A DNA stretch of 64,000 bases, taken from contig JADHVO010000007.1 in assembly GCA_016783965.1 (NCBI GenBank), forward strand, positions 248,001 to 312,000. The letters are read 5' to 3'. A program made the translations under genes and the position numbers. Shown here one piece after another: positions 17,453-25,628 of this stretch (positions are counted from its first letter, which is position 1; each line of letters starts with the position of its first letter). The stretch is from Alphaproteobacteria bacterium (GTDB lineage: Bacteria; Pseudomonadota; Alphaproteobacteria; Micropepsales; Micropepsaceae). The notes under the pieces were generated by a model. That model did not search any database, had not been told where the DNA came from, and was given only the letters and a program-made list of their open reading frames with translations.

Positions 17453-17480
17453 ACAGTTGGCGGGCGGCAGTGCCGCGCCG
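17453..17480. repeat. Partial relative of the conserved-loop hairpin
   Basis: CAGTTGGCGGGCGGC followed by AGTGCCGCGCCGC resembles the loop and right arm of the copy at 17494-17534, but no matching left arm precedes it. Probably a degraded or half copy in the spacer between Y RNA units 4 and 5. Confidence 0.5.
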
Positions 17481-17493
17481 CAAGACCACCCAA

Positions 17494-17534
17494 GGCGCGC
17501 GGCATTGGGTTGGCGGGCGGCAATGCCGCGCGCC
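17494..17534. repeat. Conserved-loop hairpin, copy B (inside Y RNA array)
   Basis: Perfect 13-bp stem GGCGCGCGGCATT / AATGCCGCGCGCC around loop GGGTTGGCGGGCGGC (17507-17521). It lies in the 110-bp spacer between Y RNA units 4 and 5. The stem shares no register with copies A and C, although the stem length, loop length and loop sequence agree. Confidence 0.85.
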
Positions 17535-17549
17535 GCAAAGAAAAACGCC

Positions 17550-17677
17550 GGGGAACGGGCGAGCCTGCACTGCCCCTTGCGAGGCGATGACGTCCTGCCA
17601 CTGGACGACGGGCTCGCGCCCGGGCGGAATCGAACCGCCGTCTTCACCTGGACGAAGTAGCAGAGCTCTTCACCACC
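17550..17677 (-). ncRNA. Y RNA unit 4
   Basis: Minus strand: starts GGTGGTGAAG, ends CCGTTCCCC. Ro-type stem GAGC-T-CTGC (17660-17668) with GCAGGCTC (17561-17568), perfect apart from a single bulged T. Inner domain: T-arm GGCGGTTCGATTCCGCC, acceptor-type hairpin CGGGC-GCGA-GCCCG with a GNRA cap, D-arm GTCC-AGTGGCA-GGAC. With unit 5 this is the clearest tRNA mimic of the array. Confidence 0.85.
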
Positions 17678-17696
17678 GGCATTTGATGGGCTTGCT

Positions 17697-17812
17697 GGGG
17701 AACGTTCGTATTCTGAGCAGCCACACCGGTCACCGCGACGTTGCCGTAGCGATGGGAGGAATCGAACCTTCGGCTGCGCGTTGGAAGCGAAGTATCAGAA
17801 TGCTTCACCACC
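17697..17812 (-). ncRNA. Y RNA unit 3
   Basis: Minus strand: starts GGTGGTGAAG, ends GTTCCCC. The stem ATTCTGA (17795-17801) pairs perfectly with TCAGAAT (17710-17716). A T-loop-like AAGGTTCGATTCCTCC is present, followed by a GC-rich hairpin in the acceptor position; the D-arm is not obvious. The stem sequence is unlike that of any other unit. Confidence 0.75.
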
Positions 17813-17829
17813 AGCATCTTGTTGGACCG

Positions 17830-17909
17830 GGGGAACGGGCAAGACCAGAACGGCCCTGCATGGGAGAGCTTCGCGTTATCAAGACGATGTAACCGATCTC
17901 TTCACCACC
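17830..17909 (-). ncRNA. Y RNA unit 2 (short)
   Basis: Minus strand: starts GGTGGTGAAG, ends CCGTTCCCC. At about 80 nt it is the shortest unit. AGATCGG pairs with CCGTTCT with one T-T mismatch. The interior keeps a small CCC-ATGCA-GGG hairpin but no T-arm, so the tRNA-like domain has been lost or was never there. Confidence 0.65.
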
Positions 17910-17928
17910 CGGCTTGGAAGAACATTCA

Positions 17929-18040
17929 GGGGAACAGGCAGAACGGTGTCGACTCTGACGCACCTTGCCTTTTCGGCGATCACTTACCCGCGAGGAGCCA
18001 TTTTGGTCGGGATAACGAAGTAGACCGTTCTTTCACCACC
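17929..18040 (-). ncRNA. Y RNA unit 1 (promoter-proximal)
   Basis: Minus strand: starts GGTGGTGAAA, ends CTGTTCCCC. AGAACGGT (18024-18031) pairs perfectly over eight bases with ACCGTTCT (17940-17947). The T-arm is not recognisable; the acceptor position holds a GCC-GAAAA-GGC hairpin. As the first unit it lies next to an AT-rich stretch that is the likely promoter side. Confidence 0.75.
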
Positions 18041-18281
18041 TGAATTCGAAAATTGAAAAACAAATCTGTCGTGACGCTCTCGAACGTGGCGCGTCACCAA
18101 GCGAGACCTTCAAGCCTCGCCCTGCCATTGGTGGACCGCGTCTGCGCAACGCGCCGTTCCCTCCGGCAGGCCCCGCGCTTGCGAAGCGCGCGCACGCATG
18201 CGCGAGCTCCCGAGATCCGGGTCTCTCGCTTCCGCTTTCGCGGAAGAAGAATTCACTGTCGCCACGCGCTGGAAAACAAAA
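18041..18281. other. Upstream region of the Y RNA array
   Basis: No gene seen. The 30 bp next to unit 1 are AT-rich (minus strand TTTGTTTTTCAATTTTCGAA), unusual here, and may hold the array promoter. Farther up there is a TTCCGCTTTCGCGGAA palindrome (18229-18244) and GC-rich hairpins. No enhancer-dependent RtcR gene is adjacent, and a candidate -24/-12 element did not keep the required spacing. Confidence 0.4.
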
Positions 18282-18309
18282 ACCCTCCAGAGCGTTGGCT
18301 CGGGAGGGT
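18282..18309 (-). terminator. Intrinsic terminator T2 of the small basic protein gene
   Basis: Minus strand: ACCCTCCC-GAGC-CAAC-GCTC-TGGAGGGT followed by TTTTG and further T. It lies 27 bp after the stop of the 54-residue gene and insulates the Y RNA array from upstream transcription. It is almost the same sequence as T1 at 13723-13754. Confidence 0.85.
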
Positions 18310-18336
18310 CTGCGTCAAAGCAGATTTCGGACTTGC

Positions 18337-18501
18337 TTATGCGAGTCCGCTCCCATGAGCCGGGCGTGCGTTATCGATTGGCTGATAGCCATTCGATAGC
18401 CACCTCAAGGATTTTTCGCAGACGCGAAGCATTGCTTGACTCATGTGTTTCACGAACACCATGTCCGTGAGGGCGCGGTGTGTACGCTTGGGCCTTTTCA
18501 T
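18337..18501 (-). CDS. Small basic hypothetical protein
   Basis: 54 residues from ATG 18501 (MKRPKRTHRALTDMVFVKHM...), with a basic N-terminus, a central helix and SLRWLSNGYQ near the end. GGAG lies eight bases before the ATG and terminator T2 follows the stop closely, which together argue for a real gene. A TTGACG-17-TACACA pair overlaps the start and could instead serve as a promoter for a small RNA from the same place. GC content is lower than that of neighbours. No family recognised. Confidence 0.5.
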   Translation of the reverse strand: MKRPKRTHRALTDMVFVKHMSQAMLRVCEKSLRWLSNGYQPIDNARPAHGSGLA

Positions 18502-18575
18502 CGTCAAGCGCTCCGTATGCGAATTATTCGTGAAGTCTGCCATGCGTGGCGCGCGCGCAACGCCGCAAAACGGCC

Positions 18576-18867
18576 TCACTTCAGCGGTGGCAGCGTGATC
18601 GGATCGAGCTTTTGCGACGCCGGCCACGGCTTGTTGTACCATCTCGCCCGTCGACTTTTCCCAGTGCTCCTTGCCGAACGCCTTGTAGGTCCGGAACGGG
18701 TTGCAATACTCGCGCATCCGGAACGCCAGTCCGTCGCGATTGGTGATCAGCGAGAAATAGCGCTGCGTGTAGGTCGTGCGCCCCTCCTTCGTCGCGCCGC
18801 CGCCATGGCTTTCGATAATGCCGCAATCCTTCCCTAGCGTTGCGCCTTCCGCTTTGCCGCCGAGCGG
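18576..18867 (-). pseudogene. Remnant of an NTF2/SnoaL-like protein
   Basis: The minus frame below the stop at 18868 has no start codon but encodes a typical SnoaL/ketosteroid-isomerase C-terminal half: IIESHGGGATKEGR, TYTQRYFSLITNRDG, then MREYCNPFRTYKAFG. Near 18660 the frame shifts by one base; the next frame gives WYNKPWPASQKLDPITLPPL and a stop at 18576. So both the 5' end and the frame are lost. The truncation point lies against the acyl-CoA dehydrogenase promoter region, suggesting deletion of the first half. Confidence 0.6.
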
Positions 18868-18900
18868 CTAGAGTCCCGCGCAAAGCATTGGGAGAACGCC

Positions 18901-20172
18901 ATGGACTTCAGCATTCCGGAACACATCAAGAAGCTGCTTGCCGACATCGACGCTTTCATCGACAGGGAGATCGTTCCGCTCCAGAAGCAGGACGACAACG
19001 ACCGCTTCTTCGATCATCGTCGCGAATGGGCGCGCACAGATTTCGAGCACGGCGGCTTGCCGCGCACGGAGTGGGAAGACCTGTTGCGCGAAATGCGTCG
19101 CCGCGCCGACAAGGCCGGCTTCCTTCGCCTCGCGCTGCCGGAGGAATACGGCGGCAAGAACATCGGCAACCTCGCCATGGCGATCATCCGCGAGCATCTC
19201 GCGACCAAGGGGCTCGGCCTGCACAACGACCTGCAGAACGAGTCCTCCGTCGTCGGCAACTTCCCGCAGGTGCTGATGATGCGCGACTTCGGCACGGCGG
19301 AGCAGAAGAAGACCATTCTCCCCGGCATGCTCGACGGCAGCGTCCGCCTTGCCTTCGGCCTCACCGAGCCGAAGCACGGCTCCGACGCGACCTGGATGGA
19401 GACGCGTGCCGTCAAGGACGGCAATGGCTGGCGCATAAACGGCGCGAAGATGTGGAACACAGGCGTTCACACCGCCTCGCACGACATGGTGTTCTGCCGC
19501 ACGTCTGGTGAGGACGGTGATGCCCGGGGTCTCACCTGCCTGATCGTGCCGATGAAGGACCCGGGCGTGAAGATCGAAGAATACATGTGGACCTTCAACA
19601 TGCCGACCGACCACGCCCGCGTGTCGTTCAAGGACGTCTGGGTCCCCGACAGCGCCGTGTTCGGCCCCGTCGACAACGGCTTGGTGCTCGCGCGCCATTT
19701 CGTGCACGAGAACCGCATCCGGCAGGCAGCGTCAGGCGTCGGCGCGGCGCAGTATTGCATCAACGAGTCGATCGACTACGCCAACACCCGCAAACCCTTT
19801 GGCAAGCCGCTCTCGCACAACCAGGCGATCCAGTGGCCGCTGGTAGAGCTCCAGACAGAGGCCGAGATGATCCGCTGGCTGATCCGCCGCACCGCGTGGG
19901 AGATGGACCGCATGACCGGGCCGGAGATTCAACTCTATCTCTCCGACAAGGTCAGCATGTGCAATTACAAGGGCAATCAACTCGTCTGCAACGCCGCCGA
20001 CTGGGCGATGCAGGTGCACGGCGGCTGGGGCTATTCGCGCCACAAGCAGTTCGAGCACATCTATCGCCACCACCGCCGCTACCGCATCACCGAAGGCAGC
20101 GACCAGATCCAGATCCGCAACGTCGCCGGCCACATGTTCGGCTTCATCGGCAAGAATCGCCGCCCGGACTGA
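18901..20172 (+). CDS. Acyl-CoA dehydrogenase
   Basis: 423-residue FAD-dependent acyl-CoA dehydrogenase that introduces the alpha-beta double bond and passes electrons to ETF. Family stretches: LAFGLTEPKHGSDATWMETR and INGAKMWNTGVHTASHDMVF of the middle domain, then in the C-terminal helical domain the YANTRKPFGKPL signature and DWAMQVHGGWGYSRH. The ending HIYRHHRRYRITEGSDQIQIR is like the branch acting on longer or branched substrates. A GGGAGAA lies before the ATG. It is the first of several acyl-CoA genes in the region. Confidence 0.94.
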   Translation: MDFSIPEHIKKLLADIDAFIDREIVPLQKQDDNDRFFDHRREWARTDFEHGGLPRTEWEDLLREMRRRADKAGFLRLALPEEYGGKNIGNLAMAIIREHLATKGLGLHNDLQNESSVVGNFPQVLMMRDFGTAEQKKTILPGMLDGSVRLAFGLTEPKHGSDATWMETRAVKDGNGWRINGAKMWNTGVHTASHDMVFCRTSGEDGDARGLTCLIVPMKDPGVKIEEYMWTFNMPTDHARVSFKDVWVPDSAVFGPVDNGLVLARHFVHENRIRQAASGVGAAQYCINESIDYANTRKPFGKPLSHNQAIQWPLVELQTEAEMIRWLIRRTAWEMDRMTGPEIQLYLSDKVSMCNYKGNQLVCNAADWAMQVHGGWGYSRHKQFEHIYRHHRRYRITEGSDQIQIRNVAGHMFGFIGKNRRPD

Positions 20173-20332
20173 TCGACTTTGGACAAGGCGCACGCCGCGA
20201 CGGCCTCACGCGCTTGCACTTCGAGTTGCCCGGCCTTCAGGTCTTCTCACCTGACTGCCGCCGCGCCTGGGTCCCGTCGGCCACGTCCGCTTCGCCGGCT
20301 GGGCGCGATTGCCACCGCCGGGCCGCTCTGCG

Positions 20333-21298
20333 ATGACTCCGGCCCCCGCGACCGGAGGACTTGCCGTGCCGACCTTGAACTTCGCCCATCGCGGCGGTGC
20401 CGGCCTCTACCCGGAGAACACGCTCGCCGCCTTTCGAGACGCCGTCGCGCGCGGCTGCGACGGTGCCGAACTCGACATCCAGCTCAGCAGGGACGGCGAG
20501 GTCGTCGTGTTCCACGACTTTCATCTCAAGCCGGAGATTTGCCGGCTCGGCGGCAAGTGGCTCGAAAAGCCCACGCCGCGCATCAAGGACCTGACGCTCG
20601 GCGAACTCCGCGCCTTCGACGTCGGCCGCCTCAATCCAGCAAGCGATTACGCGAAGTCGCATCCCCATACCATGCCGATCGATGGCGAGAAGATCCCGAC
20701 TCTCGCCGAAGTCGTAGAAGTCGCATCGCAGGCGAAGAAGCCGTTCATCCTTCAGGTCGAACTGAAGACATCCTTCTTCAACCGCGGTACCGCCGCCGAT
20801 CCGAAGGCCCTGACCGAGGCAGCCGCCGCCGTGCTGAAGAAGGCGGACTATCTCGACCGCACGATCTTCGTCGGCTTCGACTGGGAGGGGCTTCTGCACG
20901 CAAAGAAGGTCGCGCCCGGCGTGGAGTGCTGGTTCACGACCGCCGAACTCGACTTCCTCGATCCGCCCAGCCAGGACGAGAAGCCGCAGATGCAGGTCTT
21001 TCGCCATTGGAACGATACCGGCACCTCGCCCTGGGCCGCGGGCTTCGATCCGAGCAAGTACGGCAACGCCATCGCCCGCGCCGTGAAGGCCGCCGGTGGC
21101 GATGGCTGGTTTCCCTACTACCCGGACGCCACGCCGGAGCGCATCGCCGAGGCGAAGGCGCTCGGCCTCAAGGTCGGCGCCTGGACTGTCAACGACCCAG
21201 CCGACATGCGCCGCCTGATGGCGCTCGGCCTTGACGGCCTCTGCACCGACCGTCCCGATCTGCTCGCGAAGGAATTGAAGAAGGCCGCGAGCGCCTGA
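20333..21298 (+). CDS. Glycerophosphodiester phosphodiesterase
   Basis: 321-residue GDPD with a TIM barrel. FAHRGGAGLYPENTLAAF and GAELDIQLSRDGEVVVFHD carry the catalytic His-Glu/Asp set, and the barrel ends with VGAWTVNDPADMRRLM and GLCTDRPDLL. It hydrolyses glycerophosphodiesters to glycerol 3-phosphate and an alcohol. No signal peptide, so it is cytoplasmic. ATG 20333 is preferred; upstream TTG 20309 gives a Pro-rich leader. Glycerol 3-phosphate released here could feed the GlpD encoded at 34.9-36.5 kb. Confidence 0.92.
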   Translation: MTPAPATGGLAVPTLNFAHRGGAGLYPENTLAAFRDAVARGCDGAELDIQLSRDGEVVVFHDFHLKPEICRLGGKWLEKPTPRIKDLTLGELRAFDVGRLNPASDYAKSHPHTMPIDGEKIPTLAEVVEVASQAKKPFILQVELKTSFFNRGTAADPKALTEAAAAVLKKADYLDRTIFVGFDWEGLLHAKKVAPGVECWFTTAELDFLDPPSQDEKPQMQVFRHWNDTGTSPWAAGFDPSKYGNAIARAVKAAGGDGWFPYYPDATPERIAEAKALGLKVGAWTVNDPADMRRLMALGLDGLCTDRPDLLAKELKKAASA

Positions 21299-21421
21299 GG
21301 CAGCGCGCGAAACTGGCGTCAGCATCGGACGAAATCGCCGCGTGGGTCAATTATGCATAAGGCCGCGTTCCCGCTGCACCGCACTTTGTGCGATTGAATC
21401 ATCCCAACGGAGGAGACGCGC

Positions 21422-22135
21422 ATGCAGACGAAGGACATCACCTATCAGGGCGGCGGCAAGACGCTCACCGGCTATCTCGCCGACGGCTCCAACGGCAAGA
21501 AGACCGCAGGCATACTCCTCTGCCACCAGGGTGGCGGCCTGCGCGATCACGAGAAGGATCGGGCCCGCATGCTGGCCGGGCTCGGCTACGTCGCCTTTGC
21601 CTGCGATATGTACGGAACGGTCGCCACGCAGATGGCTGATGCCTATCCGCTGATGAACGAGCTTACCAGCGATCCGAAGCTTTGGCAGGCGCGCGTGCAA
21701 GCCGGCATCGACACGCTCAAGGCGCAAGCCAACGTCGATCCGTCGCGCCTTGCCGCCATCGGCTTCTGCTTCGGCGGCGGCACCATGATCCAGATGGCGC
21801 GTTGGGCCAGGGAGATGAAGTGCCTCGTGGCCTTCCATCCCGGCATGCAGGGCTTGCCAGAAGAGGATGACCGCCCCGTGGTCACGAAAATCATGATCCA
21901 CGGCGGCCAGAAAGACCCTCTGATCCCTGCCGACGCGCGCGAGCGCTTCCTCAAGCTGATGGCCGACGCCGGCGCCGACTGCATCTACGTCAACCACGCC
22001 GCCGCCGGTCACAGCTTTACCGACAAGACGGTGGCGCAGTTCAACATGCCCAACTTCGAGTACCACGAGCCGACGGACCGCCGCAGTTGGGCCGCCATGC
22101 GCGCCCTGTTCGACGAAACGCTGGGACCGGTCTAA
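21422..22135 (+). CDS. Dienelactone hydrolase-family protein
   Basis: 237-residue alpha/beta hydrolase of the dienelactone hydrolase family. The Cys nucleophile elbow is GFCFGGGT, the Asp is in GGQKDPLIP and the His in AAAGHSFTD. Starts ILLCHQGGGLRDHEKDRA, as in the family. GGAGGAG precedes the ATG. Such enzymes often act on lactones or esters in aromatic breakdown; the substrate is unknown here. Confidence 0.9.
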   Translation: MQTKDITYQGGGKTLTGYLADGSNGKKTAGILLCHQGGGLRDHEKDRARMLAGLGYVAFACDMYGTVATQMADAYPLMNELTSDPKLWQARVQAGIDTLKAQANVDPSRLAAIGFCFGGGTMIQMARWAREMKCLVAFHPGMQGLPEEDDRPVVTKIMIHGGQKDPLIPADARERFLKLMADAGADCIYVNHAAAGHSFTDKTVAQFNMPNFEYHEPTDRRSWAAMRALFDETLGPV

Positions 22136-22171
22136 CCTTCACGGGACGGCGGCAGGTGGGGGAGGACTCAG

Positions 22172-22702
22172 ATGCGGTTCTTGCGCGTTTTGCTCGCAAC
22201 GTTGTTGCTGCTCGGCGAACCTGCGTTCGCCGCCCCGGTCACCATCGCGCTGCCGGACAAGGCCGACACAGTCATCGTCCCCGACGGCACCGGCCTCAAA
22301 TTCAAGAAGTTCGACGAGGACGACCAGGCCATCTTCACCGGCCAGCTCACCCTCACCGGATCGTTTTATTACGGCCCGAACGAGTTCGACGATGGCACCA
22401 ACAGCCTCACGCTCTACTTCCGCCCCGACAAGGCGAGCGCCGCACGCATGCCGTACCTCAAGTCGCGCGGTAAGCCAGGCGACATGGTCCTCACCAACGA
22501 CACCGCCTTTGCCAATGCGGTGCTCTCGCGCGAAGGCCTCGCCCGCGCGAAGAAAAGCTACGCGACCGGCGCCGCCACCATCACCGTCGACACCGTCAGC
22601 GTCGGGGTGATCTGCGATGGCCCGTCTTGGACCGCCCGTTTCGTCTCGGTGAAGAAACCCGTCGAGGTGAAATTCGGCCCGATGCCGGAAAGCGGCTGCT
22701 AG
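22172..22702 (+). CDS. Secreted hypothetical protein
   Basis: 176 residues with a signal peptide (MRFLRVLLATLLLLGEPAFA, cleavage after AFA). The mature part is beta-rich, with FTGQLTLTGSFYYGP, SLTLYFRPDKAS and two Cys (VICDGPS and the C-terminal Cys). No known domain recognised. GGGGAGGA lies before the ATG. The stop overlaps the stop of the convergent thioesterase gene by two bases. Confidence 0.75.
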   Translation: MRFLRVLLATLLLLGEPAFAAPVTIALPDKADTVIVPDGTGLKFKKFDEDDQAIFTGQLTLTGSFYYGPNEFDDGTNSLTLYFRPDKASAARMPYLKSRGKPGDMVLTNDTAFANAVLSREGLARAKKSYATGAATITVDTVSVGVICDGPSWTARFVSVKKPVEVKFGPMPESGC

Positions 22703-23511
22703 CCCTTCACCGCCTCGATCTGCCGCGGCGTGCCGAACGGCGCCTCGCGCGCCTGCCGCAAGGCCGCACAGCTCGCCGAACCGATCGGGCCCTCCACATC
22801 GTGCAGGAAGCATTCGCCGATCGCGACGCCCTCGGTCGCCTGGTGGTTGATCTTCTCGAACCCGATCCACTCGCCCACCGGCAGCCGGTGCAGGTACACC
22901 GTCACGTCCGTATTGATGTAGCCCAGCGAATTGTCGCTGCGGTTCGCCAGCGGCGACACGAAATCCGCCGCCATGGCCACGCGCTGGAACGGCGTCAGCG
23001 GCGAGTCTTCCACCACCTCGCGGATCTCCGCCATCCACGCGCCGCGCCGCATCCCGTTGGTGCCGAACCAGTCGGCCACGTTGCGCATCTTCCACATCCG
23101 CCCGCCGAACTGGTTGGCGGGTGGCGGCGGCAGGTCGTCGGGCAGGGGCGCATCCCATTTCGGCGGACTGATCGTCTTGCCCGGTGCGTTCTCGCCGCGG
23201 ATCAGGAACTGCGCCGTGCCGCGCGCTACCGATTTGCCGCCCTGGATCAGCTCGACGTCGATCAGCTTGATACGCCGTCCCCCGCGTACCACCGTCGCCT
23301 TGGCCGTGATCGGGTTGAAGTCGGGCAGGCGGTACATGTCCACGGTCAGACGCGCCGGCATCCACTCCGGCCCGCCATGCGTGCGCTCCAGCTCATAGCC
23401 GCACAGCCCGATCACCACCCGCCCATGCAGCGAGTTCGGATTCCACGGACCGCGAGACACCGGTTGCGGAAGATACGCATCGCCCTCCCGCTTGAAGAAT
23501 GCGTCTTCCAT
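22699..23511 (-). CDS. Acyl-CoA thioesterase-like double-hotdog protein
   Basis: 270 residues arranged as two hotdog folds, as in TesB-like thioesterases. The first half contains NSLHGRVVIGLCGYELER and TVDMYRLPDFNPITAKATVV, the second SLGYINTDVTVYLHRLPVGE and WIGFEKINHQATEGVAIGE. It probably hydrolyses an acyl-CoA or controls acyl-CoA pools, in keeping with the acyl-CoA ligase and dehydrogenase nearby. It lies 8 bp downstream-facing from cysK and may be at the end of that operon. Confidence 0.78.
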   Translation of the reverse strand: MEDAFFKREGDAYLPQPVSRGPWNPNSLHGRVVIGLCGYELERTHGGPEWMPARLTVDMYRLPDFNPITAKATVVRGGRRIKLIDVELIQGGKSVARGTAQFLIRGENAPGKTISPPKWDAPLPDDLPPPPANQFGGRMWKMRNVADWFGTNGMRRGAWMAEIREVVEDSPLTPFQRVAMAADFVSPLANRSDNSLGYINTDVTVYLHRLPVGEWIGFEKINHQATEGVAIGECFLHDVEGPIGSASCAALRQAREAPFGTPRQIEAVKG

Positions 23512-23519
23512 AAGTGTGT

Positions 23520-24479
<960 letters not shown>

Positions 24480-24530
24480 TCCTTGCCTCCTCGTCATGGC
24501 CGGGCAGCATCGGCGCGACCCGGCCAACCA

Positions 24531-24983
24531 TCAAATAGTAAAATCGGCGGTGTTCCCGCCGCCGCAATCGACGCCGGCGGTGCGCGCCCGCTGGCACAAG
24601 TCTTCGATGGATATGGCGTCCAGCCGCGCCATCACCTCGTCCTGCAAGGTCTGGATCAGGGGCGACACGATGCGGATGCCGAGTTCGGACCGCGGATCGA
24701 TCGCCTCGCTGTCCTCGTCCTCCAGGCTCTCCGCCACGCGCACCACGTCGCCGACTGAAATCCGCCGCCGCTCTTTCGCCAGGCGATAGCCGCCGCGCGG
24801 CCCGCGCACCCCCTTCAGCACGCCGGCGCGCACGAGCTGCTGCATTACCTGCTCCAGATAGCGCTGCGGGACGCCCTGGCGCGCGGTGATCTCCTTCGCC
24901 TGCACCGGCTCCGGGCGCGCATTGAACGCGATGTCGATGACGGCTTCCAGCGCCAGCAATGTCTTTCGCGAAAGTTTCAGCAT
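24531..24983 (-). CDS. Rrf2-family regulator (CymR-like)
   Basis: 150-residue winged-helix Rrf2 protein: ITARQGVPQRYLEQVMQQLV is the recognition region and GVRGPRGGYRLAK the wing. Only two Cys are present, at the C-terminus (EDLCQRARTAGVDCGGG), not the three-Cys set of IscR, so it is more like the cysteine-metabolism repressor CymR, whose partner is CysK. Position directly before cysK supports that. The ATG overlaps the dut stop by one base (TGATG), so translation is probably coupled. Confidence 0.85.
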   Translation of the reverse strand: MLKLSRKTLLALEAVIDIAFNARPEPVQAKEITARQGVPQRYLEQVMQQLVRAGVLKGVRGPRGGYRLAKERRRISVGDVVRVAESLEDEDSEAIDPRSELGIRIVSPLIQTLQDEVMARLDAISIEDLCQRARTAGVDCGGGNTADFTI

Positions 24984-25441
24984 CACTTTGACTTCACGGT
25001 ATGGAGGCCGGTGGAGCCGTGACCGCCCGCGCCGCGCGCGGTGTCGGACAGGCTTGATTGCTCGACGAGTTCGGCGCGCTCATGCCGGGCGATCACCATC
25101 TGTGCGACGCGCATGCCGCGTGTGACGGTGAAGGGCTGGTCGCTCAGGTTGATCAGCACCGTCTTCAGCTCGCCGCGATAATCGGAGTCGATCGTGCCCG
25201 GCGTGTTCAGCACCGTCAGGCCGTGGTTCAGCGCCAACCCGGAGCGCGGCCGCACCTGCGCCTCGATCCCGCGCGGCAGCTCGATCGCTATCCCGTTCGG
25301 CACCAGCACGCGCTTGCCGGGCGCCAGCAACACGTCCTCCGGCACCGCCGCCAGCAGGTCCATCCCTGCCGAACCTTCCGTTGCATAGGCGGGCAAGGGC
25401 AGATCCGCCGCATGCGGCAATCGAACGATGCCGACCTTCAT
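24983..25441 (-). CDS. dut: dUTP diphosphatase
   Basis: 152-residue trimeric dUTPase that turns dUTP into dUMP. Motifs in order: AGMDLLAA (1), [11 protein letters not shown] (2), [12 protein letters not shown] (3), RVAQMVI (4) and the flexible C-terminal motif [10 protein letters not shown] (5). The start [11 protein letters not shown] is set by GGAGG eight bases upstream; that Shine-Dalgarno lies in the 3' arm of a GC hairpin (25445-25466). Upstream partner of the Rrf2 and cysK genes. Confidence 0.96.
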   Translation of the reverse strand: MKVGIVRLPHAADLPLPAYATEGSAGMDLLAAVPEDVLLAPGKRVLVPNGIAIELPRGIEAQVRPRSGLALNHGLTVLNTPGTIDSDYRGELKTVLINLSDQPFTVTRGMRVAQMVIARHERAELVEQSSLSDTARGAGGHGSTGLHTVKSK

Positions 25442-25444
25442 TTT

Positions 25445-25466
25445 CCTCCCCCGCTCACGGGGGAGG
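25445..25466. repeat. GC palindrome covering the dut ribosome binding site
   Basis: CCTCCCCC-GCTCAC-GGGGGAGG, an 8-bp perfect stem. On the minus strand the 3' arm GGGGGAGG is the Shine-Dalgarno of dut, so folding would hide it. A second copy of the same arms is at 25577-25598. Palindromes of this composition are dispersed in many alphaproteobacterial genomes. Confidence 0.75.
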
Positions 25467-25576
25467 GGGACCATCGCGCAGCGATGGTGGAAGGGGGGAA
25501 ATCCCCGCCCTCGCCCAATTTTGCACCATCGGAATTCTCCCCCTTTCGTCTCGTCGTGCCGACGCGCGCCGATCCA

Positions 25577-25598
25577 CCTCCCCCGTAAATGGGGGAGG
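25577..25598. repeat. Second GC palindrome in the coaBC-dut gap
   Basis: CCTCCCCC-GTAAAT-GGGGGAGG, same arms as 25445-25466 with another loop. The 111 bp between the two copies (including CACCATCGCGCAGCGATGGTGG, itself a palindrome) look like a composite dispersed element of two hairpins inserted between coaBC and dut. Confidence 0.7.
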
Positions 25599-25628
25599 AA
25601 AGGGATGCGTGCATGTTCGCGCGTGCCG

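Noticed and set aside
16790..18040. CRISPR-like array
   Set aside because: Repeat boxes are short, unit lengths vary from 80 to 145 nt, interiors are structured and related to each other, and no cas gene is present.
16741..18043. Several overlapping open frames of 60-175 codons over the Y RNA array
   Set aside because: They translate the repeated structural boxes (for example repeated LHH/SSPP words) on the wrong strand and have no coding-type composition or ribosome binding sites.
18100..18140. Sigma-54 promoter for the Y RNA-rsr-rtcB unit
   Set aside because: TGGCA followed by GGC looks suggestive on the minus strand, but the GG-GC spacing is off by one and no RtcR gene is adjacent.
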